Assembly: GCA_018829485.1 (NCBI GenBank) | Contig: JAHJTU010000033.1 | Span: forward strand, 1 to 7,518 | From: Nanobdellota archaeon | GTDB taxonomy: Archaea > Nanobdellota > Nanobdellia > Pacearchaeales > UBA12030 | Direction: 5' to 3' | DNA length: 7,518 nucleotides | Shown: positions 1-5,291 of the stretch, in pieces | Layout of the letters: each line of letters begins with the position of its first letter | How positions within the stretch are numbered: position 1 is the stretch's first letter | Position numbers and translations under genes: made by a program | Notes under the pieces: generated by a model | The model's input: the letters and a program-made list of their open reading frames with translations, nothing else | Databases searched by the model: none | What the model was told of the DNA's origin: nothing

Positions 1-587
1 GTGAAATTTAATGAATAATTTCCAGAAGTTACTATATTAATGCTTGTTCTATTAACTTCTCCTGTGCCTTGCTTTACAACAACAAAAGTCATATTTGCTG
101 CATCTGAAACACCATCAAATATTGTTGCATTAATTTTTAATGAGCTTGATGAAGAATACTTATTATTTTGTGGAACAGGTGGTGTAAAGTAAACAGTTGG
201 ATTAGCATTATCAACTGCGTAATAACCAGTGCAAACACCAATACTCCAAGTATCTGCATTTTTACATTTAGAACATAAATACCATTGATTATCATCAGGA
301 TTATTTTCACTAGTATTTACAACACAATCAGGATCTAATTCAGTCAAATAACATGTACTTACATCTATTTCACCAGGATCACAATTACCACCTTCAGAAA
401 GTGGAGACCAGCAATGTCTAATATAAGTTGTAGCAATTCCAGCATCACAAGTTATTGTTACAGAAGCATTATAAGGAGACCAACCAGTCCTATCAATGGG
501 ATTATGAGATGTTATAATAGCGTAAACAATTGTTGCCAAAATTATGAAAATTAATAATGAAAATAAAAGAATTTTATTGAATTTCAT
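1..587 (-). CDS. Secreted Cys-rich, sequon-rich surface protein with Ig-like domain (C-terminus off window)
   Basis: An open frame of 195 codons on the minus strand starts at ATG 587-585 and runs off the left edge. I recognise no named family. Residues 1-23 form a signal peptide: basic start (MKFNK), a hydrophobic stretch at 6-22 and a V-Y-A site after residue 23, so export is expected. Residues 47-119 hold eight cysteines (47, 59, 69, 79, 88, 105, 108, 119), an even number that suggests disulfides. From about residue 130 a Pro-rich junction leads into a Ser/Thr/Asn-rich, alternating beta pattern typical of Ig-like modules of archaeal surface proteins. Six N-x-S/T sequons are present (N40, N91, N153, N165, N179, N190), so N-glycosylation is plausible. 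The start is fixed by a GGGGGTG Shine-Dalgarno-like run four bases upstream and by the ATGA overlap with the AbrB-like gene, which implies translational coupling. Function is unknown; surface adhesion or cell-envelope structure is only a guess. Confidence 0.8.
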   Translation of the reverse strand, partial: MKFNKILLFSLLIFIILATIVYAIITSHNPIDRTGWSPYNASVTITCDAGIATTYIRHCWSPLSEGGNCDPGEIDVSTCYLTELDPDCVVNTSENNPDDNQWYLCSKCKNADTWSIGVCTGYYAVDNANPTVYFTPPVPQNNKYSSSSSLKINATIFDGVSDAANMTFVVVKQGTGEVNRTSINIVTSGNYSLNF

Positions 588-778
588 TTCCCACCCCCTT
601 TCTTCTTATTCTTTTTTTTCTGTTCTTCTTTCACTTCTAACAAAATAGTATCCTCATCAGATATGGCAACTGTAATGTATTTGCCTTCTAATTTGAATCT
701 TTCAACTGTTTCCGCAGGTATAGTTATAACATAAGAATTACCAGATTTCCAAATTTTCCTATCAAATTCCCTCTTCAT
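584..778 (-). CDS. AbrB/MazE-fold (SpoVT-AbrB) DNA-binding protein
   Basis: This 64-residue protein matches the swapped-hairpin AbrB/MazE/SpoVT family. Residues 5-48 show the family pattern: K-x-W-K-S-G-N-S (8-15), the I-T-I-P-A strand and turn (18-22), a short helix with V-E-R-F-x-L, then G-K-x-I-x-V and a closing L-L-E-V strand. Such proteins dimerise and bind DNA, as antitoxins or as small transcription regulators. The tail at 49-64 is Lys-rich and ends in Gly-Gly-Gly-Lys; it may add non-specific DNA contact, and its codons also form the ribosome site of the next gene. The stop overlaps the start of the secreted-protein gene by ATGA. No PIN, MazF or RelE-type toxin lies next to it, so an autoregulator of this two-gene operon is the more natural reading. 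The fold call is firm; the regulatory role is inferred. Confidence 0.85.
   Translation of the reverse strand: MKREFDRKIWKSGNSYVITIPAETVERFKLEGKYITVAISDEDTILLEVKEEQKKKNKKKGGGK
588..600 (-). promoter_or_regulatory. Shine-Dalgarno-like G-run inside the upstream gene's tail
   Basis: Read on the minus strand, the Gly-Gly-Gly codons that end the AbrB-like gene give GGGGGTGGG just before the ATG at 587. GGGGGTG differs from the archaeal consensus GGAGGTG at one base and sits four bases from the start. It supports that start and coupled translation of the two genes. Confidence 0.5.
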
Positions 779-791
779 AGTACTATTGTAT

Positions 792-840
792 TTACATAAT
801 AATACATTGTAAGCACTTATAAATTTATCGTTAAAGCACT
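792..840 (-). promoter_or_regulatory. Promoter of the AbrB-like/secreted-protein operon, with candidate operators
   Basis: On the minus strand a TATA element TTTATAAG lies at 823-816, predicting initiation near 794 and a leader of about 15 bases before ATG 778. There is no clear Shine-Dalgarno site. The TATA element sits among repeats: AGTGCTT occurs twice as direct repeats (840-834 and 817-811, 23 bases apart), ATAAATTTAT at 819-828 is a perfect 10-base palindrome, and TTACA/TGTAA arms (792-796 and 808-812) cover the expected start point. These could be operators for the AbrB-like product. The TATA call is fair; the operator idea is speculative. Confidence 0.5.
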
Positions 841-858
841 AAAAACAAGAGAAAAAAC
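841..858 (-). terminator. Oligo-T terminator of the membrane-anchored protein gene
   Basis: Directly after the TAG stop at 866-864, the minus strand reads GTTTTTTCTCTTGTTTTT. Archaeal RNA polymerase stops at such T tracts without a hairpin, and none is seen here. It lies between the upstream gene and the next TATA element, which makes two separate units. Confidence 0.55.
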
Positions 859-863
859 CAATA

Positions 864-2009
864 CTAAGAATAAGACTTGGCAATTCCTGAGCCAATAAAG
901 CCATTTCCAGTATCATAATTAGCATTCACAATAATAGAATCATAATCAGAATATTTACTTCTATCAATCTCTATAATCCATACTTGTCTTTCAGAATCAT
1001 AACTCTGTTCTTGAATCCATTTTTCTGTATAAATAAAATCAACATAATTTCCTTGATTTGTTGAATCATACAATCTAATCTTGTCTATACTAAGTAATTC
1101 TGGATTACAATCTTCAGAAAATGCTCCATCAAGAAAGGCGCATGTAAATATTGCTTCTGTAACTTGATTTTTATTCTCAAATTCTAAATCAAGTAAAATT
1201 CCCCTTCCTCTTCCTTCTGTTTTTTCAGTTGGCTCTTCTGTCTCAGTTATAAATGAACTTTCCAATTGTAAAGGAAAAATTGCATCTTTAATGTAATTGT
1301 ATGGAATTTTAATTACAATAATGGTTGTTTGTCCGCTTTTTCTTAATTCATACTCTAATGTTTTTATATTTCCTAATGCATCTGTTAATGTTGCGACATC
1401 TAAAAAGAAATTATTAAAATCTATTTTACTTGATGTCTGCACTGCAGTTTTTTCATCCCATTTATTACCATTTATAAAAATATTTGAATTTTTCAATGCA
1501 AAGGGCATAATAATTTCAATTTCAGGATTATTTGTTAAAATTTTTGAATCTGGAACAAAAAACCTTGTTGCAACATTAAATAAAATTTTTTGTTTTAATT
1601 CTAAAGAATTTATTTCATAAATCAAATTTATTCCATTACCAAAAGCATTTTCATACAAGATATTATCATCAAAATTAACTTCAACGTTTTCTGCTTTACT
1701 TATTGGTTGGATATATTTATCAGCTGTATATCTAATTTCTGATGGTGAAAAATCCATCTCAGTATTTCCTTTCTTGTACTTTGTGGAATACTCTTCATCA
1801 AAATTTTGCTTAAAATAAACAATATATCCTTCACTTGAAACTGAATAATCATAATTTTGAATTTGATTGCCAAGAACAACTTTCCCCTCTAAGAATGAAA
1901 AAAGAGAATATCCACTAACTGCTAATTTTGGTATGTTTATTAAAATTAAAACACCAAATAGAATTAGGAACATTAAAAAGAACAGGCGTAATTTTTCTCT
2001 TTTTTCCAT
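864..2009 (-). CDS. Membrane-anchored extracytoplasmic protein with two beta-rich domains
   Basis: I do not recognise a named family. With the ATG at 2009 the protein has 381 residues. A basic start (MEKREK) is followed by one hydrophobic helix at 7-26, either an N-terminal anchor or an uncleaved signal. Residues 40-252 form a beta-rich domain containing Y-E-N-A-F-G-N-G-I-N-L-I-Y-E (119-132), a Tyr/aromatic-Gly pattern I associate with secreted proteins of DPANN archaea. A charged Glu/Thr/Gly/Arg linker follows (253-269), then a C-terminal domain (270-381) with two cysteines (290, 301) close enough to pair. Unlike the neighbouring surface protein it has no N-x-S/T sequon. An upstream in-frame ATG at 2024 would add five residues (MFLTG). 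I prefer 2009 because a TATA element at 2038-2031 predicts initiation on that codon. A structural or binding role at the cell surface is a guess. Confidence 0.75.
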   Translation of the reverse strand: MEKREKLRLFFLMFLILFGVLILINIPKLAVSGYSLFSFLEGKVVLGNQIQNYDYSVSSEGYIVYFKQNFDEEYSTKYKKGNTEMDFSPSEIRYTADKYIQPISKAENVEVNFDDNILYENAFGNGINLIYEINSLELKQKILFNVATRFFVPDSKILTNNPEIEIIMPFALKNSNIFINGNKWDEKTAVQTSSKIDFNNFFLDVATLTDALGNIKTLEYELRKSGQTTIIVIKIPYNYIKDAIFPLQLESSFITETEEPTEKTEGRGRGILLDLEFENKNQVTEAIFTCAFLDGAFSEDCNPELLSIDKIRLYDSTNQGNYVDFIYTEKWIQEQSYDSERQVWIIEIDRSKYSDYDSIIVNANYDTGNGFIGSGIAKSYS

Positions 2010-2030
2010 TCCTGTTAAAAACATTTCAAG

Positions 2031-2038
2031 ATTATAAA
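2031..2038 (-). promoter_or_regulatory. TATA element of the minus-strand surface-protein gene
   Basis: TTTATAAT on the minus strand is centred about 26 bases before ATG 2009, so the transcript would start on that codon and be leaderless. An alternative minus-strand TATA (TTTTTATAC, 2082-2074) would give a leader of roughly 28 bases before the ATG at 2024. Confidence 0.5.
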
Positions 2039-2073
2039 GTTTATTATGGTTATTTTAGAATGTAAAGAGAAAA

Positions 2074-2083
2074 GTATAAAAAG
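2074..2083 (+). promoter_or_regulatory. TATA element of the 69-residue basic protein gene
   Basis: GTATAAAAAG, preceded by a purine-rich AGAGAAAA stretch that fits a TFB recognition element, predicts initiation near 2104 and a leader of about 23 bases before ATG 2127. No Shine-Dalgarno site is visible in the A-rich leader. The region between the two divergent genes is thus fully used by two opposed promoters. Confidence 0.55.
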
Positions 2084-2126
2084 CCCTTTGCACTATTAGA
2101 ATTAACAAAATAATTTAAAAATAAAA

Positions 2127-2336
2127 ATGGTAATAAGAAGAACAACCAAAAGAAGGACAACAACAAAAAAGAGGACAACTAAAAGAAGAGGAAAAGCTTT
2201 CGGTGGATATACAATTAATTTCAGAGGAGAGGGAGCAACACTTGAACAAGTTTTCGGAAAAGCACCAATTGCACCATCAATGATGACAAAGAAGATTTGG
2301 GCACACGTTAAGAGAAGAAGATTGTCCAGAAAATAA
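2127..2336 (+). CDS. Small basic protein: Lys/Arg/Thr tail plus short SWIB-like segment
   Basis: This 69-residue protein has two parts. Residues 3-23 repeat Arg/Lys-Thr-Thr units (RRTT, KRRTTT, KKRTT), a disordered tail like those of histone H1-type proteins. Residues 25-68 contain G-G-Y-T-I-N-F-R-G, then L-E-Q-V-F-G (39-44), P-S-x-M-T-K-K-I-W-A-H-V-K (50-62) and a basic end. The second part resembles the first half of a SWIB/MDM2 domain (L-x-x-x-x-G ... V-x-K-x-L-W-x-Y-I-K-x-x-x-L), but the second half of that domain is missing. I infer a nucleic-acid-associated or chromatin-like protein, with RNA or ribosome binding as the main alternative. It is a single-gene unit with its own promoter and T-rich terminator, as expected for a well-expressed small protein. 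The coding call is strong; the SWIB relation is tentative. Confidence 0.8.
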   Translation: MVIRRTTKRRTTTKKRTTKRRGKAFGGYTINFRGEGATLEQVFGKAPIAPSMMTKKIWAHVKRRRLSRK

Positions 2337-2370
2337 ATAATAAACGAAAGCTAGGGGAATTTAATATTTA

Positions 2371-2394
2371 GTTTTTACTTTTTTTATTCTTTTA
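2371..2394 (+). terminator. T-rich terminator after the small basic protein gene
   Basis: About 35 bases after the TAA stop, the plus strand has three T tracts in a row (GTTTTTAC, then CTTTTTTT, then ATTCTTTT). This fits hairpin-independent archaeal termination and separates the gene from the rhomboid gene downstream. Confidence 0.55.
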
Positions 2395-2408
2395 ATTAGA
2401 CAGAAATA

Positions 2409-2416
2409 TTTTAAAA
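2409..2416 (+). promoter_or_regulatory. Candidate TATA element of the rhomboid gene
   Basis: TTTTAAAA is centred about 25 bases before ATG 2437, the spacing expected for a leaderless transcript. The match to the archaeal TATA consensus is weaker than at the other promoters here, and the surroundings are AT-rich, so chance is possible. Confidence 0.35.
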
Positions 2417-2436
2417 TTTATTTTTTTCGTATTAGA

Positions 2437-3051
2437 ATGCAAAGAAAAAAATTTAAATGGACTGCATTAAAACTCACGGGAATAATCTTTATTATTTTTA
2501 TCCTACAATTTCTTTTTAAAGGACTAACAGAAAACTTTATGCTTATTTCATCTGATATTTATTCAAGACCTTGGATCTTAATTACATCTATATTATTGCA
2601 TGGAAGTATTACACATTTGCTTTACAACATGTTTGCTTTGTTTTTATTTGGAAGTTTGCTTGAGAAAAAAATAGGAAGCAGGAATTTTCTCATTGTATTC
2701 TTTTTAACAGGAATTATTGCATCTTTAATTGCTTCATTATTTTATGAGAGAAGCTTAGGAGCATCAGGAGCAATTTATGGAATTATGGGAATGCTTACTA
2801 TCTTGCAGCCTTTTATGCTTGTATGGGCATTTGGTGTTCCAATGCCAATGATAATTGCGTCAATATTGTGGATTCTTATGGATTTTGCTGGATTTACATC
2901 TTACTTGCAAGGAACACCAGGTGGAATTGCAAATGCAGCTCATTTAGCAGGAATCTTTTCAGGAGCATTTTTTGGTTTCTTTTTCAGATTCTTTGAAAAG
3001 TGGAAAAGGAAAAGAATGGGAATAATTAGAAGATTAAAAATAAAGGGATAA
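2437..3051 (+). CDS. Rhomboid-family intramembrane serine protease
   Basis: Rhomboids cleave membrane proteins within the bilayer. The 204-residue protein has about six hydrophobic helices (near 11-28, 58-75, 83-102, 108-128, 130-150, 166-186), the minimal core topology. The catalytic features are intact: P-W-x-L-x-T before H55-x4-H60-x3-N64 (the oxyanion-side H/H/N set, with the spacing of E. coli GlpG), G-A-S-G with nucleophile S110, and A-H-L-A-G with catalytic H169. There is no extra N-terminal domain, and the C-terminal tail from 188 is strongly basic, so probably cytoplasmic. No substrate is identifiable; the neighbouring single-pass surface protein on the other strand is a possible but unsupported candidate. 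The M42 peptidase gene follows after 54 bases in the same direction. Family assignment is firm and an active protease is expected. Confidence 0.93.
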   Translation: MQRKKFKWTALKLTGIIFIIFILQFLFKGLTENFMLISSDIYSRPWILITSILLHGSITHLLYNMFALFLFGSLLEKKIGSRNFLIVFFLTGIIASLIASLFYERSLGASGAIYGIMGMLTILQPFMLVWAFGVPMPMIIASILWILMDFAGFTSYLQGTPGGIANAAHLAGIFSGAFFGFFFRFFEKWKRKRMGIIRRLKIKG

Positions 3052-3057
3052 GATAAG

Positions 3058-3105
3058 TTTTTTAAATCTAAATTACTAAATAATAAAAGAGAAAGAAAGA
3101 GGAAT
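3058..3105 (+). promoter_or_regulatory. Weak TATA-like element and purine-rich ribosome site before the M42 gene
   Basis: A TTTTTTAAAT stretch (3058-3067) could act as a weak TATA with initiation near 3088, or its T6 tract could end transcripts from the rhomboid gene. The sequence before ATG 3106 is purine-rich with AGAGG at 3098-3102, three bases from the start, resembling the AGAGGA before the COG2403 gene. This supports leadered translation. Confidence 0.35.
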
Positions 3106-4146
3106 ATGAAAATAGACAAAGATTTATTGAAAAGATTAATTGATGCTTTTGGAATTTCTGGGAATGAAGAAGATGTCAGGAATATAATTAGAACTGAGAT
3201 TAAAGATTATGTTGATGAAATTTTTGTTGATAAAATTGGAAATCTTATTGCAAGAAGAAAGGGAAATACTCCCAAAATAATGCTTGCTGCACATATGGAT
3301 GAAGTTGGATTAATGGTTAAAAGAATTGACAGCAAAGGACATATTTATTGTACTGCTTTAGGAGATGTTGATCCTGCAATGGTTTTAGGACAAACAGTTC
3401 ACATTAAAACTGAAAAAGGAAAAATTCATGGAATAATAACAATAGAAGAAGTTTCAGCTGGAAAATTAGTAAAAGAAATGCCAAGTATAGAAAGCATATA
3501 CATTGATACTGGAATGAGTGAATATCAATTAAGAGCAGTTGGTGTTGAAATTGGAAATTATTTGCCTTTTGAATATAGTTCTTGTTGTTTTATAGAAAAT
3601 GGAATTATATTTGGAAAAGCATTAGATAATAGGGTTGGGTGTTATGTTTTAATTGAATTAGCAAAAAGAATCAAAAAAGCAAAAATTAAAGGAAATCCAG
3701 AAATTGATTTTGTTTTTACAGTTCAAGAAGAAGTTGGATTAAGAGGTGCAAGACCATCTGTATTTTCAATAAAGCCAGATTGGGGAATTGTGGTTGATAT
3801 TACTCATGCAAATGATTCTTTTCCAGAGCCAAGCAGATATATAGGAAAGGGTCCATGCTTAACAATAAAAGATGGTGAGTTTATTGGAAGCAGAAGCATA
3901 AATAAATGGATTAAAGATATTGCAAAAAAGAATAATATTCCCTTACAATTAGAAGCAATTGAGTTAGGAACAACTGATGCTGCATTTATTCAAACAACAG
4001 GCGGAGGAGTTCCAACATCTTCTGTTCTTGTTCCAGCAAGAAACATACATACAACAGTTGGAATAGCAGCTGTTTCAGATATCGAGTATACAATACTTTT
4101 GCTTGAAGAACTTCTTAAAAAACCGCCTGTTGTATGTCCTGTATAA
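3106..4146 (+). CDS. M42-family metallo-aminopeptidase (TET / endoglucanase M-like)
   Basis: This 346-residue cytosolic protein belongs to peptidase family M42, whose members form dodecameric tetrahedral (TET) particles that remove N-terminal residues from peptides downstream of the proteasome. The two-metal site is complete: H63 in A-H-M-D-E-V-G (with D65), bridging D174 in A-L-D-N-R-V-G, general base E208 and ligand E209 in Q-E-E-V-G-L-R-G, D231 in V-V-D-I-T-H-A-N-D, and H315 in R-N-I-H-T-T-V-G. The length is normal for the family. The insert between the first His motif and A-L-D-N-R corresponds to the PDZ-like dimerisation domain. There is no signal peptide. The specificity (glutamyl, leucyl, lysyl) cannot be told from sequence alone. 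A 34-codon gene follows after 14 bases. Peptide recycling would suit an amino-acid-scavenging lifestyle, and a catabolic operon lies downstream. Confidence 0.94.
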   Translation: MKIDKDLLKRLIDAFGISGNEEDVRNIIRTEIKDYVDEIFVDKIGNLIARRKGNTPKIMLAAHMDEVGLMVKRIDSKGHIYCTALGDVDPAMVLGQTVHIKTEKGKIHGIITIEEVSAGKLVKEMPSIESIYIDTGMSEYQLRAVGVEIGNYLPFEYSSCCFIENGIIFGKALDNRVGCYVLIELAKRIKKAKIKGNPEIDFVFTVQEEVGLRGARPSVFSIKPDWGIVVDITHANDSFPEPSRYIGKGPCLTIKDGEFIGSRSINKWIKDIAKKNNIPLQLEAIELGTTDAAFIQTTGGGVPTSSVLVPARNIHTTVGIAAVSDIEYTILLLEELLKKPPVVCPV

Positions 4147-4160
4147 TCTAAAACTAAAAA

Positions 4161-4265
4161 ATGAGTGATGTATTTCCACAACAAAGAAAAACCAAAAAAG
4201 AAAAAAAACTTAAAAGAAAATACAGAGTTTACAAAAAAGGAAGACCTATTTTCAAAAGCAAGTAA
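4161..4265 (+). CDS. Very small, highly basic protein (34 residues)
   Basis: A 34-codon frame runs from ATG 4161 to TAA 4265. About half of its residues are Lys or Arg, and the C-terminus ends with Y-R-V-Y-K-K-G-R-P-I-F-K-S-K. It starts 14 bases after the M42 stop and would be co-transcribed with it. The intergenic space is otherwise too long for this compact window, and the C-terminal half has a mixed composition (Tyr, Val, Gly, Pro, Ile, Phe) not explained by A-rich sequence alone, which argues for a real gene. No clear Shine-Dalgarno site is present. It might bind rRNA or DNA, like other tiny basic archaeal proteins, but I recognise no family. It may also be a chance frame. Confidence 0.5.
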   Translation: MSDVFPQQRKTKKEKKLKRKYRVYKKGRPIFKSK

Positions 4266-4302
4266 GGAAAAGTAAATAGATAAAATAAAGCATTAAGTTA
4301 AA

Positions 4303-4310
4303 TTTATAAG
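4303..4310 (+). promoter_or_regulatory. TATA element of the arcC operon (leaderless start)
   Basis: TTTATAAG is centred 26 bases before ATG 4332, so initiation is predicted on the start codon. No Shine-Dalgarno site precedes the ATG. The pyrimidine-rich stretch between TATA and start (4315-4326, TATTTCTTTTCT) could also end transcripts coming from the M42 gene. The identical octamer forms the TATA of the AbrB-like gene on the other strand. Confidence 0.65.
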
Positions 4311-4331
4311 AAACTATTTCTTTTCTAAATT

Positions 4332-5261
4332 ATGAAAACCCTCTTAGTTGCATTGGGAGGAAATGCTCTTTTGAAAAAGGGTGAAAAGGCAAGTGTTGAA
4401 AGACAATTCAAGAATGTTTCAGAGGTTTCAGAAAAGATTGCTCCATTAGCAAAAAAATACAAGCTTGTAATTACACATGGAAATGGCCCACAGGTTGGTG
4501 CATCTTTAATAAGAGTTGAGCAGGCATTAGGAAAAACTTATTCTCTTCCATTAGAAATTCTTGTTGCTGAAACAGAAGCTGAAATAGGATATATTATAGA
4601 ACAGACATTAAGAAATGAATTAAGGAAGAATAAAATATGCAAGTCAGTTGGGAATATTCTCACACAAATTATTGTCAATAAAAATGATTCTGCATTCAAA
4701 CATCCAACAAAATTCATTGGCCCTTTTTATAAAAAACCGGAAGCTGACAAATTAAAAAGAAAAAAAATACAAATCAAGCAGGATCCAAGGGGTGATTTCA
4801 GAAGAGTTGTTGCCTCACCAAATCCAGTTAAAATTGTTGAATCAAATATAATTAAAGAACTGTCAAAACATGCAATTATTATAGCTGCTGGTGGCGGAGG
4901 AATTCCAGTTTATAAAAAAGCCGGAAAATTAAAAGGAATTGAAGCTGTTATTGATAAAGACTTAGCATCAGCTGTTCTTGCATCCGATATTAAAGCAAGC
5001 ATCTTTCTCATTCTTACAGATGTTAAAAGTGTGTATTTGAATTTCAAAAAAGAAAATCAGAAAGCAATAAAGAAAATGAATACAAAACTTGCAAAACAAT
5101 ACCTTAAACAAGAACATTTCTTAGATGGAAGCATGAAGCCAAAAATACAAGCTGCAATAAACTTCCTACAAAAGAACAAAACAGGCAAAGTAATAATCAC
5201 AAGCCCAGAATTTCTTGAAAAAGCTTTAAAAGGAAAAGAAGGTACATTAATCATATACTAA
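4332..5261 (+). CDS. arcC: Carbamate kinase
   Basis: Carbamate kinase interconverts carbamoyl phosphate + ADP with carbamate + ATP; in vivo it usually makes ATP at the end of arginine, citrulline or allantoin breakdown. The 309-residue length is typical. Family motifs appear in order: A-L-G-G-N-A-L (7-13), I-T-H-G-N-G-P-Q-V-G (47-56), T-Q-I-I-V-x-x-N-D-x-A-F (111-122) with P-T-K-x-I-G-P-F-Y (125-133), R-R-V-V-A-S-P-x-P-V-K-I-V-E (157-170), A-A-G-G-G-G-I-P-V (185-193), I-E-A-V-I-D-K-D-L-A (203-212), L-I-L-T-D-V (226-231) and G-S-M-x-P-K (266-271). In the last motif a Lys (269) replaces the usual Gly, a small oddity. The enzyme is cytosolic. It heads an operon with the COG2403-like gene 30 bases downstream and the transcarbamylase after it, which share carbamoyl phosphate. 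Start chosen by the TATA spacing and the N-terminal motif. Confidence 0.95.
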   Translation: MKTLLVALGGNALLKKGEKASVERQFKNVSEVSEKIAPLAKKYKLVITHGNGPQVGASLIRVEQALGKTYSLPLEILVAETEAEIGYIIEQTLRNELRKNKICKSVGNILTQIIVNKNDSAFKHPTKFIGPFYKKPEADKLKRKKIQIKQDPRGDFRRVVASPNPVKIVESNIIKELSKHAIIIAAGGGGIPVYKKAGKLKGIEAVIDKDLASAVLASDIKASIFLILTDVKSVYLNFKKENQKAIKKMNTKLAKQYLKQEHFLDGSMKPKIQAAINFLQKNKTGKVIITSPEFLEKALKGKEGTLIIY

Positions 5262-5285
5262 ATAAAAATCTTAAACAAGATAAAA

Positions 5286-5290
5286 GAGGA
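5286..5290 (+). promoter_or_regulatory. Shine-Dalgarno-like GAGGA of the COG2403 gene
   Basis: GAGGA lies one base before ATG 5292, within AAAAGAGGAA. The spacing is short, but this is the best ribosome site in the 30-base gap after arcC, and it resembles the one before the M42 gene. No TATA element fits in the gap, so the gene is operon-internal. Confidence 0.4.
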
Positions 5291-5291
5291 A

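Noticed and set aside
1..778. Classical type II toxin-antitoxin module
   Set aside because: The antitoxin-like AbrB fold is present, but the coupled gene encodes an exported Cys-rich protein, and no toxin family is recognisable on either side.
1297..1620. Plus-strand open frame of 107 codons
   Set aside because: It lies wholly inside the minus-strand membrane-anchored protein gene, has no promoter or ribosome site, and its translation has no recognisable domain.
2131..2190. Nucleotide repeat array in the AGAAGA/ACAACA-rich stretch
   Set aside because: It is in-frame coding sequence for Arg/Lys/Thr-rich repeats, with irregular unit length; it is a low-complexity protein tail, not a tandem DNA repeat or CRISPR.
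2337..2436. Possible replication origin or small RNA in the AT-rich gap
   Set aside because: The gap is 100 bases; T tracts and a TATA-like element account for it, and I see no origin-recognition repeats or stable hairpin.
3990..4184. Minus-strand open frame of 64 codons
   Set aside because: It is antisense to the conserved end of the M42 peptidase, whose catalytic motifs show the plus strand is the coding one.
5057..5254. Minus-strand open frame of 65 codons with a hydrophobic, Phe-rich product
   Set aside because: It is the complement of the Lys-rich carbamate kinase C-terminus; Lys codons AAA read backwards give TTT (Phe), which explains the apparent membrane segment.
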